A DNA stretch of 64,000 bases from CBFDBF01 sp050293315 (GTDB lineage Bacteria; Pseudomonadota; Gammaproteobacteria; Chromatiales; Chromatiaceae), in NCBI GenBank assembly GCA_050293315.1, contig JBNKMS010000012.1, positions 248,001 through 312,000 on the forward strand. The letters are read 5' to 3'. This document shows positions 35,076-43,805 of the stretch, in pieces. Positions within the stretch are counted from its first letter, which is position 1, and every line of letters starts with the position of its first letter. A program made the translations under genes and the position numbers. The notes below the pieces were generated by a model. That model did no database searches. It had not been told where the DNA came from and saw only the letters and a list, made by a program, of their open reading frames with translations.

Positions 35076-36107
35076 CTGAGTAACGCCGCCAAAATTCTGG
35101 TAGTCGGTCCCTCATGGGTGGGTGACATGGTGATGGCCCAGAGCCTGTTTAAGGTGCTGGCGGAAAGAACCCCGGGCGTGGTCATAGATGTGTTGGCCCC
35201 TGGATGGAGCCGTCCCCTGCTGGAGCGGATGCCGGAGGTGGCTGCCGCCATCGATATGCCGTTGGGCCATGGCCAGTTAGAGCTGCGACAGCGCTGGAGA
35301 TTGGGGCGTTCGCTTATAGAGCGGGGGTATGACCAGGCCATCCTGCTACCCAACTCATTAAAGTCCGCGTTGGTGCCGTTCTTTGCCAAGATCCCCCTAC
35401 GTACAGGTTGGGTCGGAGAGATGCGCTATGGCCTGCTGAATGATATCCGCAGGTTGGACCGGTCGCGACTGAGCATGACGGTGCAGCGTTTTGTCGCCCT
35501 GGCCTATCCGGCCGATAGCAGTGGGGTTCCGGATATACCACCGCCACGACTGGAGGTGGAACAGGATAGCGTGAACGCAGCCTTGGAAGCGCTCGCCCTG
35601 ACTCGCGATGACCGACCAATATTGGCGCTCTGTCCCGGGGCTGAGTATGGTCCGGCCAAACGCTGGCCGGAGCAGAGTTACGGCGAGTTGGCAGCTGAGT
35701 GGATTGAGCGTGGATGGTCGGTCTGGCTATTTGGTTCAGACAGAGATCGGGATGTCTGCAGTACGGTAAACGCCGCTACCGCTGGGCGCTGTGTCGATCT
35801 AAGTGGACGTACCAGCATGGCCCAGGCGGTGGATCTTCTATCTTTGGCCTCTGCCGTGGTATCGAATGATTCTGGATTGATGCATGTGGCTGCCGCCTTG
35901 GGTAGGCCCCTGGTGGCAATCTATGGTTCTTCGGATCCAGGGTTTACTCCGCCGTTGAATCGGAGTAGTAGAATAGTGGACCTGGGGCTGGATTGCAGCC
36001 CCTGTTTCAAACGTGAATGTCCTCTGGGACATCTGGAGTGCCTGACTGGCATGGGGGTTGAGCGGGTGAGCGAATCTCTGCTGGCTCTATTGAATGAGGA
36101 GAGGTGA
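35076..36107 (+). CDS. waaF: Lipopolysaccharide heptosyltransferase II WaaF
   Basis: 343 residues if translation begins at CTG 35076. The frame opens only after a stop at 35070-35072, and there is no ATG, GTG or TTG before the essential KILVVGPSWVGDMVMAQSLF block; the first ordinary start (GTG 35118) would delete the first beta strand and the GPSW motif. GGGAGAG stands 7 bases before the CTG. Other markers are LPNSLKSALVPFFAKIPLRTGWVGEMRYGLLND, GAEYGPAKRWP and SNDSGLMHVAAALGRP. It adds the second heptose to the LPS inner core. It overlaps the cysC start by one base. Confidence 0.93.
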   Translation: MSNAAKILVVGPSWVGDMVMAQSLFKVLAERTPGVVIDVLAPGWSRPLLERMPEVAAAIDMPLGHGQLELRQRWRLGRSLIERGYDQAILLPNSLKSALVPFFAKIPLRTGWVGEMRYGLLNDIRRLDRSRLSMTVQRFVALAYPADSSGVPDIPPPRLEVEQDSVNAALEALALTRDDRPILALCPGAEYGPAKRWPEQSYGELAAEWIERGWSVWLFGSDRDRDVCSTVNAATAGRCVDLSGRTSMAQAVDLLSLASAVVSNDSGLMHVAAALGRPLVAIYGSSDPGFTPPLNRSSRIVDLGLDCSPCFKRECPLGHLECLTGMGVERVSESLLALLNEER

Positions 36108-36742
36108 TGGCGAAAAGTGAACATGTAGTTTGGCACGAGAAGATGGTGAGCCGTGAACAGCGCGAGGAGCGCAACGGGCATAAAGGCTTTGTCCTCTGGT
36201 TTACCGGGCTGTCCGGTGCCGGCAAGTCGACCCTGGCCAATGCCCTGGAGGGGCGGCTGTTCGAGATTGGTTGTCAATCTTTCGTGTTTGATGGAGACAA
36301 TGTACGCCATGGCCTCTGCTCCGACCTTGGGTTTAGCGAGGGTGATCGTACTGAGAACATTCGTCGCATCGGAGAGATGACACATCTCTTTGCCGAGGCC
36401 GGGATCATCGCCATGGCAGCCTTTATCTCGCCGTTTCGCAAGGATCGCCGCCAGGTGCGGGAGCTCATGCCGGAGGGCGAGTTTATAGAGGTCTACTGCA
36501 AATGTAGTCTGCAGACCTGCGAAGAGCGTGATGTTAAGGGGCTATATGCCAAGGCGCGGGCCGGTATCATCAAGAATTACACCGGTATCTCCTCTCCCTA
36601 TGAGGAGCCTGAGGACCCTGAGATTATGGTAGACACCGATGCGCAGACGCTGGATGAGAGTGTAGATACCCTCCTCTCATATCTGCGTGACCACCGCCTG
36701 ATCAGCAGGCTGAGCAGGCCGCAAGAATCTGCCCAGGCATAG
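36107..36742 (+). CDS. cysC: Adenylylsulfate kinase CysC
   Basis: 211 residues from ATG 36107, whose A is the last base of the waaF TGA, with GAGGAGAGG upstream. Walker A is GLSGAGKST (34-42), followed by VFDGDNVRHGLCSDLGFS and the FISPFRKDR and GLYAKARAG blocks of APS kinases. It phosphorylates adenylylsulfate to PAPS, the sulfate donor. It is unusual inside an LPS core operon; no sulfotransferase or cysDN gene lies in the window, and the PAP-recycling cysQ is near 17 kb. The sequence gives no sign of inactivation. Confidence 0.95.
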   Translation: MAKSEHVVWHEKMVSREQREERNGHKGFVLWFTGLSGAGKSTLANALEGRLFEIGCQSFVFDGDNVRHGLCSDLGFSEGDRTENIRRIGEMTHLFAEAGIIAMAAFISPFRKDRRQVRELMPEGEFIEVYCKCSLQTCEERDVKGLYAKARAGIIKNYTGISSPYEEPEDPEIMVDTDAQTLDESVDTLLSYLRDHRLISRLSRPQESAQA

Positions 36743-36763
36743 AGTCCGGGACGAGGATTGGTA

Positions 36764-37786
36764 GTGAAAGTCCTTATCGTCAAAACATCCTCTCTAGGAG
36801 ATGTAATCCACACCCTGCCGGCGGTGACCGATGCGGCAGAGACGATCCGGGACATCGGCTTCGACTGGGTGGTAGAGGAGGGGTTTGCCGAGGTGCCGAC
36901 ATGGCATTCGGCGGTGGATCGGGTGATCCCCGTGGCACTAAGGCGCTGGCGCAAGGGCTGGTGGTCTGCCTGGCGCGGAGGTGAGGTCGCCGCCTTTCGC
37001 AACCTCCTTGGCAGTACCCACTACGACCTGATTATCGATGCCCAAGGTTTGATCAAGAGCGGCCTGATCACCCTGATGGCGCGGGGAGAGCGGAGCGGTC
37101 TCGATCGGGGCTCTGCCCGAGAGCCTATGGTGGCCTACTGTTATCAGAGGCAGATCCACGTGCCCCGCGAGCAACACGCCATCGCGCGGGTACGGATGCT
37201 GTTCGCCAAGGCGTTGGGCTATAAGGTTCCATCGAGTGAGCCGGACTACGGGATCTCTTACACCCCCCTTAGTAGCGACCAGCCACCCTATCTCATCTTT
37301 TTGCACGGTACTACCTGGAGCAGCAAACTGTGGCCCGAACCCTACTGGGGGGAGCTGGTGCAAAAGGCCCTGGCAGCTGGATACCAGGTGCGCCTGCCTT
37401 GGGGCTCTGGTGAGGAGCGGGAGCGGGCCGAACGGATTATCGCCAACGCCGGTGGTGGCACGCTGTTACCCCGGATGGGGTTGCCGGAGCTGAAGAGCGA
37501 GCTTGCGGCGGCCGCCGGGGTTGTGGGGGTGGACTCCGGGCTGGCACATCTGGCCGCGGCCCTGGATCTGCCAGCTGTCACCCTGTATGGTCCCACCCGC
37601 ACCGAGTTGACCGGTGCCATGGGTGAGCGCCAGATCAATCTGCGGGCGGAGTTCCCCTGTGCCCCCTGCGTGCGCCGGGTATGTGATTATCAGAACGGGG
37701 CCGATGTTGCGCCCGCCTGTTTCTCCTCTCTACCGCCGCAACTGGTGTGGGAACGGTTGCAGCAGCAGATGGGGGTGGATGGATGA
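36764..37786 (+). CDS. waaC: Lipopolysaccharide heptosyltransferase I WaaC
   Basis: 340 residues from GTG 36764, chosen because GAGGA precedes it by 6 bases; an in-frame TTG two codons earlier is less likely. Starts VKVLIVKTSSLGDVIHTLPA, the heptosyltransferase I beginning. Other blocks: LIIDAQGLIKSGL, FLHGTTWSSKLWPEPYW and GVDSGLAHLAAALDLPAVTLYGPT. It transfers the first L-glycero-D-manno-heptose to Kdo. It overlaps waaG in ATGA. Confidence 0.94.
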   Translation: MKVLIVKTSSLGDVIHTLPAVTDAAETIRDIGFDWVVEEGFAEVPTWHSAVDRVIPVALRRWRKGWWSAWRGGEVAAFRNLLGSTHYDLIIDAQGLIKSGLITLMARGERSGLDRGSAREPMVAYCYQRQIHVPREQHAIARVRMLFAKALGYKVPSSEPDYGISYTPLSSDQPPYLIFLHGTTWSSKLWPEPYWGELVQKALAAGYQVRLPWGSGEERERAERIIANAGGGTLLPRMGLPELKSELAAAAGVVGVDSGLAHLAAALDLPAVTLYGPTRTELTGAMGERQINLRAEFPCAPCVRRVCDYQNGADVAPACFSSLPPQLVWERLQQQMGVDG

Positions 37787-38934
37787 GGCTCGCCTTTGTG
37801 GTATCGCTCTGGTTTCCTTTTGGTGGAATGCAGCGCTCACTGCTACGGATCGCCCAGGCCTGCGTTGCACGTGGTCACGAGGTCGATATCTATACCGGTG
37901 AGTGGCAGGGAGAGAGGCCGGCGGACATCGGCGTTATAGAGATGGATACCCGTGCCAGCAGTAACCACGGTAGCAATGACCTCCTGGCACAGCGCTTTCA
38001 TGCGGCAATAGAGGGCAAGGGGTATGACTGCCGGGTCGGCTTTACCAAGGTGCCGGGGCTGGATGTCTATTATGCAGCGGATCCCTGTTATGCCGCTCGA
38101 GTGGCAGAGACCAAGTCGTCCATTTATAAGCTATTGCCGCGTTACCACGCGTTTCACCGCCAGGAGGAGGCGGTGTTTGCCCCGGGTGTGGATGCCGAGG
38201 TTATGTTGATCGCCCACCAGGAGCGAGATAAATTTATCCGTCACTACGGCACAGAACCGCAACGCTTTCACCTACTGCCACCGGGGATCAACCGTGACCG
38301 CTTGACCGCTGTAACCCAAGATGTGCAGGCGCGTCAGGCACTGCGTCGAGAGTTCGGGTTGGCAGATGAGGATGGTGTGATCCTGGCGGTGGGGTCGCGT
38401 TTTCATACCAAGGGATTTGATCGGCTGATTCGCGCACTGGCACACCTGGATCCAGAGGTAAGGGAGCGCAGCAGGCTGCTTATAGTAGGGCATGGCAAAG
38501 AGCGACCGCTGCAGCGGCTTGCCTCCAGACTGGGGGTTGGCAGGCAGGTTATCTTCAGCGGCAGCAGAGAGGATGTTCCCCGTTTCTACCATGCGGCAGA
38601 TGCGCTGGCCCACACCCCCCGTAGTGAGAATACCGGTACCGTGTTGATAGAGGCGATGATCTGCGGTCTGCCGGTGCTGGTGAGTGGTAACTGCGGCTTT
38701 GCCCACTACGTGTCTGAAGCGCGGGCGGGAGTGGTATTGGGCGCGGAGTTTGATCAGGATGAACTGGATCGGGAGTTGGAGGCTTTTCTGCAATCACCGC
38801 GACGTAGGGAGTGGATGCAGAATGGTCCCACATACTGCGAACGCACTGATCTCTATAGTTTGATTGAGCGGGCGGCAGATGTGATCATCCAACGGGCTGA
38901 GCGTAACCGGAGGGACCGTGCTGAAGATAGTTGA
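37783..38934 (+). CDS. waaG: LPS core glucosyltransferase WaaG
   Basis: 383 residues of the GT4 family. The N-terminus VVSLWFPFGGMQRSLLRIAQAC and the C-terminal donor-site E(x7)E pattern in PRSENTGTVLIEAMICGLPVLVS match WaaG (RfaG), which adds the first outer-core hexose (glucose in E. coli) to heptose II. The order waaF, waaC, waaG, waaP supports the call. It overlaps both neighbours, so translation is coupled. Confidence 0.9.
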   Translation: MRLAFVVSLWFPFGGMQRSLLRIAQACVARGHEVDIYTGEWQGERPADIGVIEMDTRASSNHGSNDLLAQRFHAAIEGKGYDCRVGFTKVPGLDVYYAADPCYAARVAETKSSIYKLLPRYHAFHRQEEAVFAPGVDAEVMLIAHQERDKFIRHYGTEPQRFHLLPPGINRDRLTAVTQDVQARQALRREFGLADEDGVILAVGSRFHTKGFDRLIRALAHLDPEVRERSRLLIVGHGKERPLQRLASRLGVGRQVIFSGSREDVPRFYHAADALAHTPRSENTGTVLIEAMICGLPVLVSGNCGFAHYVSEARAGVVLGAEFDQDELDRELEAFLQSPRRREWMQNGPTYCERTDLYSLIERAADVIIQRAERNRRDRAEDS

Positions 38935-39721
38935 TACCTATCGGCCCCTTTTTCCGGAGACAGATTGGTCCGCCATCTGCTCGCTGGAGGGGGAGGTGTT
39001 CAAGCGTATCCAGAACCGCCGTACCTTTCGGATAGAGCGTGGCGGACAGGGCTTTTTTGTCAAATGTCACCGTGGGGTTGGTTGGCGTGAGATTCTGAAG
39101 AATCTGTTTTCGCTCCGGTTGCCGGTCTTGGGTGCTGGCAACGAGTGGCGCGCCATACACCGCCTGCGGGAGTTGGGGGTGGAGACTATGGCCCCTGTCG
39201 CTTATGGGCGGGAGGGGTGGAACCCGGCGGGACAACGCTCTCTCTTGGTGACAGAGGAGCTGCAGGGTTGTATCAGCCTGGAGCGGTATTGCCAGGGGTG
39301 GCGGGATGCGCCACCAGCGCCGGTAGTGAAAAGGGTGCTGATTCGCAGGTTAGCACGGATAGCCCGTACCCTGCATGAGAATGGGGTCAACCATCGAGAC
39401 TTCTATATCTGTCACTTTCTTATGCGCCAACCATGGGATGGTAGCGATGCCGGCCTGCATCTCTATGTGATCGATCTGCATCGGGTGCAGTGCCGCAGCA
39501 GGACCCCACGCCGCTGGATAGTGAAAGATATCGGATCGCTCTACTTCTCCGCCATGGAGTTGAACCTGACAAGGCGAGATCTGTTGCTATTTATGCGGGA
39601 GTACCGGCAGCGTCCTCTGCGCCAGATCTTTGCAGATGAGGCTGGTTTCTGGCGGCAGGTACAGCAGCGTGCCGATGCCCTCTATCGCACCCGTCCGGGG
39701 ATCGGGGCCGACGATGCGTGA
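38918..39721 (+). CDS. waaP: LPS core heptose(I) kinase WaaP
   Basis: 267 residues with a GTG start, overlapping waaG by 17 bases. A eukaryotic-kinase-like fold: Lys in FFVKCHRG (N-lobe), catalytic loop NHRDFYICHFL with Asp161, and the metal Asp in YVIDLHRVQ. WaaP phosphorylates heptose I of the inner core, needed for outer-membrane stability. Confidence 0.93.
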   Translation: MLKIVDTYRPLFPETDWSAICSLEGEVFKRIQNRRTFRIERGGQGFFVKCHRGVGWREILKNLFSLRLPVLGAGNEWRAIHRLRELGVETMAPVAYGREGWNPAGQRSLLVTEELQGCISLERYCQGWRDAPPAPVVKRVLIRRLARIARTLHENGVNHRDFYICHFLMRQPWDGSDAGLHLYVIDLHRVQCRSRTPRRWIVKDIGSLYFSAMELNLTRRDLLLFMREYRQRPLRQIFADEAGFWRQVQQRADALYRTRPGIGADDA

Positions 39722-40514
39722 CTATATTGAGCGACAGGGCAGGGAACTGTTGGAGAGCAACGGGCTGGGCGACTTCGATGCGCTCTGGGGGCTGGAGGCG
39801 GAGTGGTTCGAACCACCAAACCGGGACCGTGGCGGTTGGAGCGGGGTCGCCCGGGTAGAACTGCAGCGCCCGGATGGTGCGACTGATGCGGTCTTTATCA
39901 AGCGGCAGGAGGACCATACACGGCGTACATGGCGTCACCCCTTTCTGGGTGAGCCGACCTTCGCCGGCGAGATGGCAAGTCTGATGACCCTGCAGGAGAT
40001 CGGGGTGCCATCGCTTGAGCCTCTATATTATGGTCAACGTAGGGTGAACGGGGCCTGGCGTGCCATTCTGGTAACCAGTGAGTTGCGTGGCTTTGTATCA
40101 CTCGACCGGCAGATGCAGCAGTGGCAGCAGGATGGGTGGAACAACAGCCTTAGTCAGAGACGGGAGCTGATAAAGGTGGTGGCGGACACCCTGCGGCGGT
40201 TGCATCATAGTAGAGTGATGCACAATGCGCTCTACCCCAAACATATTTTTGTAGCAATGTCAGGGAATAGGCCACCGGAGATCCGTTTGATCGACCTGGA
40301 GAAGATGCGGCGCACCCCCTGTATAGGTTATGCCGCTCGACGTGACCTGGACAGTCTCAATCGGCGCAGCGCTATCTGGAGCCGGGGCGACAGGATGCGT
40401 TTTCTTCAGAGGTATCTAGGGCAGAGCACACTGAGTGCTAACGCTAGGAGACTATGGCGCAGGTTGGCCATAAGTAGGACCAATTTCATGCGAAAACGTG
40501 AGCGGCATGTCTAG
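39714..40514 (+). CDS. InaA-family LPS core kinase-like protein (WapP/WapQ position)
   Basis: 266 residues from ATG 39714, overlapping the waaP stop by 8 bases; an upstream extension lies in waaP. The fold is kinase-like: VFIKRQED (Lys63), then MHNALYPKHIF in place of the HRD-type loop and LIDLEKM (Asp194). The usual catalytic Asp is Asn171 here, while the metal-binding Asp is kept. In Pseudomonas the corresponding gene lies after waaP. It may phosphorylate another core heptose or be a reduced-activity relative. Confidence 0.8.
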   Translation: MRDYIERQGRELLESNGLGDFDALWGLEAEWFEPPNRDRGGWSGVARVELQRPDGATDAVFIKRQEDHTRRTWRHPFLGEPTFAGEMASLMTLQEIGVPSLEPLYYGQRRVNGAWRAILVTSELRGFVSLDRQMQQWQQDGWNNSLSQRRELIKVVADTLRRLHHSRVMHNALYPKHIFVAMSGNRPPEIRLIDLEKMRRTPCIGYAARRDLDSLNRRSAIWSRGDRMRFLQRYLGQSTLSANARRLWRRLAISRTNFMRKRERHV

Positions 40515-41907
40515 AGAGAGAGTCTACCAACTGGCTGATGGCCAAGAGTTGCACTGTGGTGAGACGGTTCGCCTGCTGCCGGAGAAGAGAGAGGCCTGTC
40601 TTGGTACGCTGGATGGGAGCCCGGTGTTTGCCAAACTCTTTCTCGATAGTAGAAGGGGCAAGATACATTGGCAGCGGGAGTTGGATGGCATCAAGGCCCT
40701 GCAGCAGCGTGGAATTCTGACTGCAGAGCTGCTCTATGCCGGGGTGGTGGGTGACGATGATCTGCCGCTTATTGTGTTGGCGCAACTGCCTGGGCCGGTA
40801 ACTATGCGGACGGCCTGGGACGAGGCCGATCCAGGCGGAGTGCAACAGCTGCTGGAGGATATGGTGACCGTTCTGGCCAAACACCATTTGGCCGGGGTGT
40901 GTCAGACAGATCTACATCTGGATAACTTTGTTATATCTGAGGGTCAGATCTATAGCCTCGACGGTGCCGGGGTGACTGTGGTTGAAGGTGAGCTTGGGTT
41001 GCAGCAGGGGCTGGATAATCTGGCGCTGTTTATGGCCCAACTGGCACCCCGTTGGGCAACATACGCACCAACTATATATGAGTTTTATCTTGCGGCGCGG
41101 GGAGTGGAGCAGGGACCGGGTAGCGAATATCTGTCACAGCAGATAGAGCGGCTCCGGGAGTGGCGCTGGAACAGGTTTAAGGGCAAGTTGTTTCGCGATT
41201 GCACCGCCTTTCGATTTAGTAAATCGTCAGATCGGGTGGAGATTGTTGTCAGGCAGTATGCCACCCCTGAATTTGATGCCCTGCTGCGCGATCCTGACGC
41301 TACTTATCCCGGCAGGGAGGGGGCGCTTAAGAACGGTATAACCTGCACTGTCTGGTCAGCCAAGGTTGACTCGCTCCCGGTGGTGATCAAGCGCTATAAC
41401 GCGCAGGGGGTATTTAAGGGCCTTATCCGGAGGTTTGTCCGTGGCAGGGCGATGCTCTCCTGGGAGAATGCCCACATGTTGGGGTTTTATGGGGTGTCGA
41501 CCCCGCGCCCTCTGGCGGTGTTGCAGCGTAGGGTTGGTTGCTGGAATACAACCTCATATTTTATGACCAGGGAGATGGATGGGATATGCATCTACTATTG
41601 GCTGTTGGATGATGTCAGGAGCAGCGCTGAAATCAGGCAGATGGTTAGGCAAGTGGTCGAGCTGCTGGTCCAGCTGCACAAACACAAGATTAGCCATGGT
41701 GATATGAAGGTGGCCAATTGGTTTGTAGAGCATGGCGAGGTGGTGTTGATTGACCTCGATACCATGCACAGGCATCGGTGCGATATCCTGTTTCGCCGCG
41801 CCTGGAGGAGTGATGTCAGGCGCTTTATGCAGAACTGGGAAAAGCTGCCGGAGTTACAAGCCCTGTTCCGTGATGAATTTGATGCGCAGGGGCTGGATTG
41901 GAGATAG
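40507..41907 (+). CDS. Tandem kinase-like protein of the LPS core operon (PA5006-like)
   Basis: 466 residues from ATG 40507 (a GTG at 40498 is possible), overlapping the previous gene by 8 bases. Two kinase-like domains are visible. The first has QTDLHLDNFV (about 135-144) and a SLDGAG metal site; the second has SHGDMKVANWF (His397-Asp399) and VVLIDLDTM. Both catalytic Asp/Asn sets are intact. The size and position match the tandem-domain protein after wapQ in Pseudomonas (PA5006, as I recall), of unsettled function. A terminator follows. Confidence 0.8.
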   Translation: MSRERVYQLADGQELHCGETVRLLPEKREACLGTLDGSPVFAKLFLDSRRGKIHWQRELDGIKALQQRGILTAELLYAGVVGDDDLPLIVLAQLPGPVTMRTAWDEADPGGVQQLLEDMVTVLAKHHLAGVCQTDLHLDNFVISEGQIYSLDGAGVTVVEGELGLQQGLDNLALFMAQLAPRWATYAPTIYEFYLAARGVEQGPGSEYLSQQIERLREWRWNRFKGKLFRDCTAFRFSKSSDRVEIVVRQYATPEFDALLRDPDATYPGREGALKNGITCTVWSAKVDSLPVVIKRYNAQGVFKGLIRRFVRGRAMLSWENAHMLGFYGVSTPRPLAVLQRRVGCWNTTSYFMTREMDGICIYYWLLDDVRSSAEIRQMVRQVVELLVQLHKHKISHGDMKVANWFVEHGEVVLIDLDTMHRHRCDILFRRAWRSDVRRFMQNWEKLPELQALFRDEFDAQGLDWR

Positions 41908-41955
41908 TCGGTTTTAGGTTTTTGTCAAAATTACATGGCATAATAGCCGGAATGC

Positions 41956-41976
41956 CCTGAATAACTCAGGTTTTTT
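41956..41976 (+). terminator. Intrinsic terminator after the LPS core operon
   Basis: CCTGA (41956-41960) and TCAGG (41966-41970) form a 5-bp stem with a 5-base loop, followed by six T. It lies about 50 bases after the tandem kinase gene and 87 before the carbamoyltransferase, dividing the two operons. Confidence 0.7.
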
Positions 41977-42062
41977 GGGAATATAGATAGATATTTCACA
42001 TATAGCAGTTGGTCTTCAGGCCTGCTGCATACTTACTACTAGCAGTTGAACGAATCCCGATA

Positions 42063-43805
42063 ATGAAAATACTGGGTATATCCGGCGCGGTCAGTCATGA
42101 CCCATCAGCGGCCCTGTTCGTGGATGGCGAGTTGGTGGTTGCCGCAGAAGAGGAGCGTTTCATCCGCGACAAGCACGCCAAGGGGCATTTCCCCTATGAG
42201 GCGACCCGTTTCTGTCTCGATTTTGCCGGGATCAGGCCGGAGGAGGTGGATGTGGTCACCTTCCCCTATGCCGAGATCCCCCTGAGCAGCCCCGCACGTT
42301 GGCATTACGCCAAGCGCCACTGGTACTCCCCGGACCGGACCCTGCTGGCCCTGTTCAACGGTAATCGCCGGTTTCGTCGGAATATGCGTAAGCTGCAGAA
42401 ACTGATTGCGGATCTGAATATCGGTGGCGGCAGTGCCAGGGTCGTCCCGGTGGAACATCACCTGGCCCATGCCAGCAGCGCCTATCATCTGAGCGGATAT
42501 GACGGCAAGGTGGCCATCCTCGGTATTGATGGCAAGGGTGAATATGCCACCACCTTCTTCGGTTATGGTGAGAATGGGCGGATCCATAAGATCAAAGAGT
42601 TCTATGATCCCGATTCACTTGGCGGCCTCTATGGCGCCATGACCGAATATCTCGGCTTCGAGATGCTGGATGGTGAATTCAAGGTGATGGGGATGGCCCC
42701 ATATGGCGATCCAAACCGTTTCGATTTCTCCCGGCTGATCGAGTACGACAAGAGTTCATTTCGGATCAATACCAGGCTGGTCAATGTGGTCGGTCTCAGG
42801 AGATATAAGGACAAAAACGGCAAGGGTTACTACTTTAGCCCTGAGCTGATCGAATGGCTCGGTCCGAAACGCGAGGGGGATGAGATTGATGACCCCTATA
42901 TTGATTACGCCGCCTCGATACAGCAGTTACTGGAGGATGTCTCTCTCGGGCTTATAGACCACTATCTTGGCGATATCTTGAAAGAGAGTGGCAAGATCTG
43001 TTTTGCTGGAGGGGTGGCGCTAAACGTAAAGCTCAACCAACGCATTATCGCCCGACCGGATGTTGAGGAGCTGTTTGTGCAGCCAGCGGCATCTGATGCC
43101 GGTACCGCTATCGGTGCCGCATCTTATGTGGCAAACGATCTGGGTGACAAGGTGCGACCCATGCAGCACGCATATCTTGGACCGAGCTACAGTAATGAGC
43201 AGTGCATCCAGGCGTGTGAACAGCATGAGCGCAGGCCCAAGTGGGAGCGTATAGACAGTGTCCCGCAGCGGGCTGCACAGATCCTGGCAGCTGGTAACCC
43301 ACTCTCATGGTTTCAGGGGAGAATGGAGTTTGGTCCGCGCGCGTTGGGTAACCGCTCCATTCTTGGGGCCCCAAATGTCAAAGGGATTGCCGAGCGTATC
43401 AATGAGCAGATTAAGTATCGAGAACGCTGGCGTCCATTCTGTCCGAGCATGCTGGATCGGGTGGCGCCTGATATGTTGCAGACCGAGCACCCGGCACCAT
43501 ATATGACCTTCACCTTTGATGTGGCAGAGGGCTGGGCCGAAAGGGTGCCGGAGGTGGTGCATGAAGACGGGACCGCCAGGGCGCAGGTTGTGACCAGGGA
43601 GACCAATCCGCGTTACTACGAGTTGATTGAAGAGCTGGAGAAACATACCGGGAATGGCGTTGTCCTGAATACCTCGCTGAATCGTCGGGGTGAACCGATG
43701 GTCTGTTCGCCCACGGATGCCTTGAATATGTTCTACGGGTCGGATCTTGAGTATCTGATCATGGAGGATATCCTGGTGGTGAAAGAGGGCGTGGTTCCGG
43801 TATGA
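42063..43805 (+). CDS. NodU/CmcH-family carbamoyltransferase (WapO-like position)
   Basis: 580 residues from ATG 42063, which begins MKILGISGAVSHDPSAALFVDGE; the upstream in-frame extension to 42009 is unlikely. Kae1-like metal site HHLAHASSAYHLSGY, then FAGGVALNVKLNQ, GPRALGNRSILG and GVVLNTSLNRRGEPMVCSPTDAL. It should carbamoylate a sugar hydroxyl using carbamoyl phosphate and ATP. In Pseudomonas a homologue at this point of the LPS cluster carbamoylates inner-core heptose. Here a terminator separates it from the core genes and it overlaps the next gene in ATGA, so it may instead serve the nonulosonate operon. Confidence 0.94.
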   Translation: MKILGISGAVSHDPSAALFVDGELVVAAEEERFIRDKHAKGHFPYEATRFCLDFAGIRPEEVDVVTFPYAEIPLSSPARWHYAKRHWYSPDRTLLALFNGNRRFRRNMRKLQKLIADLNIGGGSARVVPVEHHLAHASSAYHLSGYDGKVAILGIDGKGEYATTFFGYGENGRIHKIKEFYDPDSLGGLYGAMTEYLGFEMLDGEFKVMGMAPYGDPNRFDFSRLIEYDKSSFRINTRLVNVVGLRRYKDKNGKGYYFSPELIEWLGPKREGDEIDDPYIDYAASIQQLLEDVSLGLIDHYLGDILKESGKICFAGGVALNVKLNQRIIARPDVEELFVQPAASDAGTAIGAASYVANDLGDKVRPMQHAYLGPSYSNEQCIQACEQHERRPKWERIDSVPQRAAQILAAGNPLSWFQGRMEFGPRALGNRSILGAPNVKGIAERINEQIKYRERWRPFCPSMLDRVAPDMLQTEHPAPYMTFTFDVAEGWAERVPEVVHEDGTARAQVVTRETNPRYYELIEELEKHTGNGVVLNTSLNRRGEPMVCSPTDALNMFYGSDLEYLIMEDILVVKEGVVPV

